6,891 nucleotides of DNA from Verrucomicrobia bacterium UBA2970. Its GTDB lineage: Bacteria; Verrucomicrobiota; Verrucomicrobiia; Limisphaerales; AAA164-E04. The notes under the pieces were generated by a model. The model saw only the letters and a list, made by a program, of their open reading frames with translations. It ran no database searches and was not told the DNA's origin. The position numbers and the translations under genes were made by a program. The stretch lies in assembly GCA_002348345.1 (NCBI GenBank), contig DEAY01000023.1:2631-9521 (forward strand). The letters run 5' to 3'. This document shows positions 6,102 through 6,891 of the stretch, one piece after another (the stretch's first letter is position 1; each line of letters starts with the position of its first letter).

Positions 6102-6891
6102 CAGGTCGGATCGGTTCCTGGAGGGATATTCGGGGCCATTTCGTCGACCTTCAATTCCAAGAATTGGGACAGTTTATACAATGGGGCCGCCACCCGGGAT
6201 CCTTCCATGGCGTCCAGACAGCGGCGGGATGATTCGAGGACGTCTCGAATGAAGCATTGGGACTGCTCCAGAATGTGTTGGGACGCCATCCGTTTCATGA
6301 GCCAGGGAATATGACACCGATCCCAGTCATTTAGTTTTGAAATAATCTGTTTTTTTTCATCGGGATTGCTTTTTTCCAGGAGAAGGAGGACCGGGAGCGT
6401 CTTTTTCTCCTTCATTAAATCCGTTCCTAAGGATTTGCCGGTGTGTGCTTCGTCCCCGAAAATATCCAGGCAATCATCGAAGATCTGGTAAGCCGTTCCC
6501 AGGGATAAGCCGTATTGGCGGAGGGATCGTCGCTCGGAGTCCATGGCGGAACCAAACGCGGCACCGAGATCACAGGAGAGGGCGAAAAGCTCGGCGGTCT
6601 TCATTTCGATGACCTTGAGGTAGTGGGCCTGAGTGTGATGCTTTGCCTGATTGAGGGTCTGGAGAATCTCGCCGGAACAAACCCGTTTGGTTGCTTGGGC
6701 CACGGCGGCGCAAACCTCGGTGGTCGGGAAAGAGGCCGCTAATCGGAGGGCGTGTGCGAAGAGGCAGTCTCCCAGCAGGACGGTGACGTCATTGCCCAAC
6801 CGAGAGGCGAGTGTCGGCCGATTTCGCCGGATTTCGGCGGCATCCAGGATGTCATCATGAACCAGCGTGGCCAGGTGCACCATCTCGATGA
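6101..6891 (-). CDS. Polyprenyl diphosphate synthase, 5' end outside window
   Basis: This is a trans-isoprenyl diphosphate synthase that extends allylic diphosphates with isopentenyl diphosphate to make a quinone side chain or similar lipid. The frame stays open to the window edge, where it reads 'IEMVHLATLVHDD'. The in-frame ATG at 6883 is therefore internal, and roughly 60-90 N-terminal residues are missing. The first aspartate-rich motif is 'DDILD', followed by 'RRNRPTLASRLGNDVTVLLGD'. The 'KTAELF' lysine motif, the 'YQIFDDCLDIFGDE' second motif and 'GKSLGTDLMKEKKTLPVL' are all present, so the enzyme should be active. Residues 4 and 5 before the first motif are Thr and Ala rather than aromatic, which in this family fits a medium- or long-chain product (IspB/HepT-like) rather than farnesyl or geranylgeranyl diphosphate. 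It is the first visible gene of the operon with the sigma and anti-sigma genes. An A8 run on the coding strand lies at 6357-6350. Confidence 0.93.
   Translation of the reverse strand, partial: IEMVHLATLVHDDILDAAEIRRNRPTLASRLGNDVTVLLGDCLFAHALRLAASFPTTEVCAAVAQATKRVCSGEILQTLNQAKHHTQAHYLKVIEMKTAELFALSCDLGAAFGSAMDSERRSLRQYGLSLGTAYQIFDDCLDIFGDEAHTGKSLGTDLMKEKKTLPVLLLLEKSNPDEKKQIISKLNDWDRCHIPWLMKRMASQHILEQSQCFIRDVLESSRRCLDAMEGSRVAAPLYKLSQFLELKVDEMAPNIPPGTDPT

Noticed and set aside
1..6891. A defence island, mobile element, CRISPR array or secretion cluster
   Set aside because: No transposase, integrase, repeat array, toxin-antitoxin pair or nuclease is visible. RecQ here is a standard full-length housekeeping helicase without defence partners.

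Overview
The window looks like ordinary chromosomal DNA from a GC-rich Gram-negative-type bacterium, most likely a member of the Verrucomicrobiota. That placement is an inference. It rests on the CvpA-type protein with a long soluble tail, the anti-sigma-like protein with a 'LKRWETPPPEHLDRI' N-terminus and no zinc motif, and the scarcity of Shine-Dalgarno sequences. I see no tRNA, rRNA, CRISPR array, insertion sequence or phage gene, and no convincing novel defence or mobile system.

Layout. (1) 30-1085 (+): an exported glycerophosphodiester phosphodiesterase with a PepSY-like N-terminal region. (2) 1005-2939 (-): a full-length RecQ DNA helicase (helicase core, zinc/RQC, HRDC) that converges on the phosphodiesterase gene; the two overlap by 81 bp with codons exactly in antisense register. 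(3) 2940-3286: a divergent intergenic region with candidate promoters for recQ and the next gene, two small GC-rich hairpins and an AT-rich island. (4) 3287-4798 (+): a CvpA-family membrane protein whose C-terminus resembles a small lipocalin-like barrel split by a Gly/Glu-rich insertion. It is followed by a strong intrinsic terminator (4827-4859). (5) 4888-6891 (-): a tightly coupled operon read right to left: a long-chain polyprenyl diphosphate synthase (5' end outside the window), an ECF sigma factor and a single-pass putative anti-sigma protein. Both junctions are TGATG stop/start overlaps.

How the genes relate. The right-hand operon is the only clear functional unit. It co-expresses an isoprenoid chain-elongation enzyme (quinone side chain or lipid carrier) with a sigma/anti-sigma pair of the envelope-stress type, which suggests, but does not prove, a link between envelope sensing and lipid or quinone supply. 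The phosphodiesterase (phospholipid head-group salvage) and the CvpA-like protein are also envelope-related. RecQ is a DNA-repair gene with no obvious link to its neighbours. The points most worth a second look are the split C-terminal domain of the CvpA-like protein, the antisense overlap, and the lipid-synthase/sigma/anti-sigma coupling.
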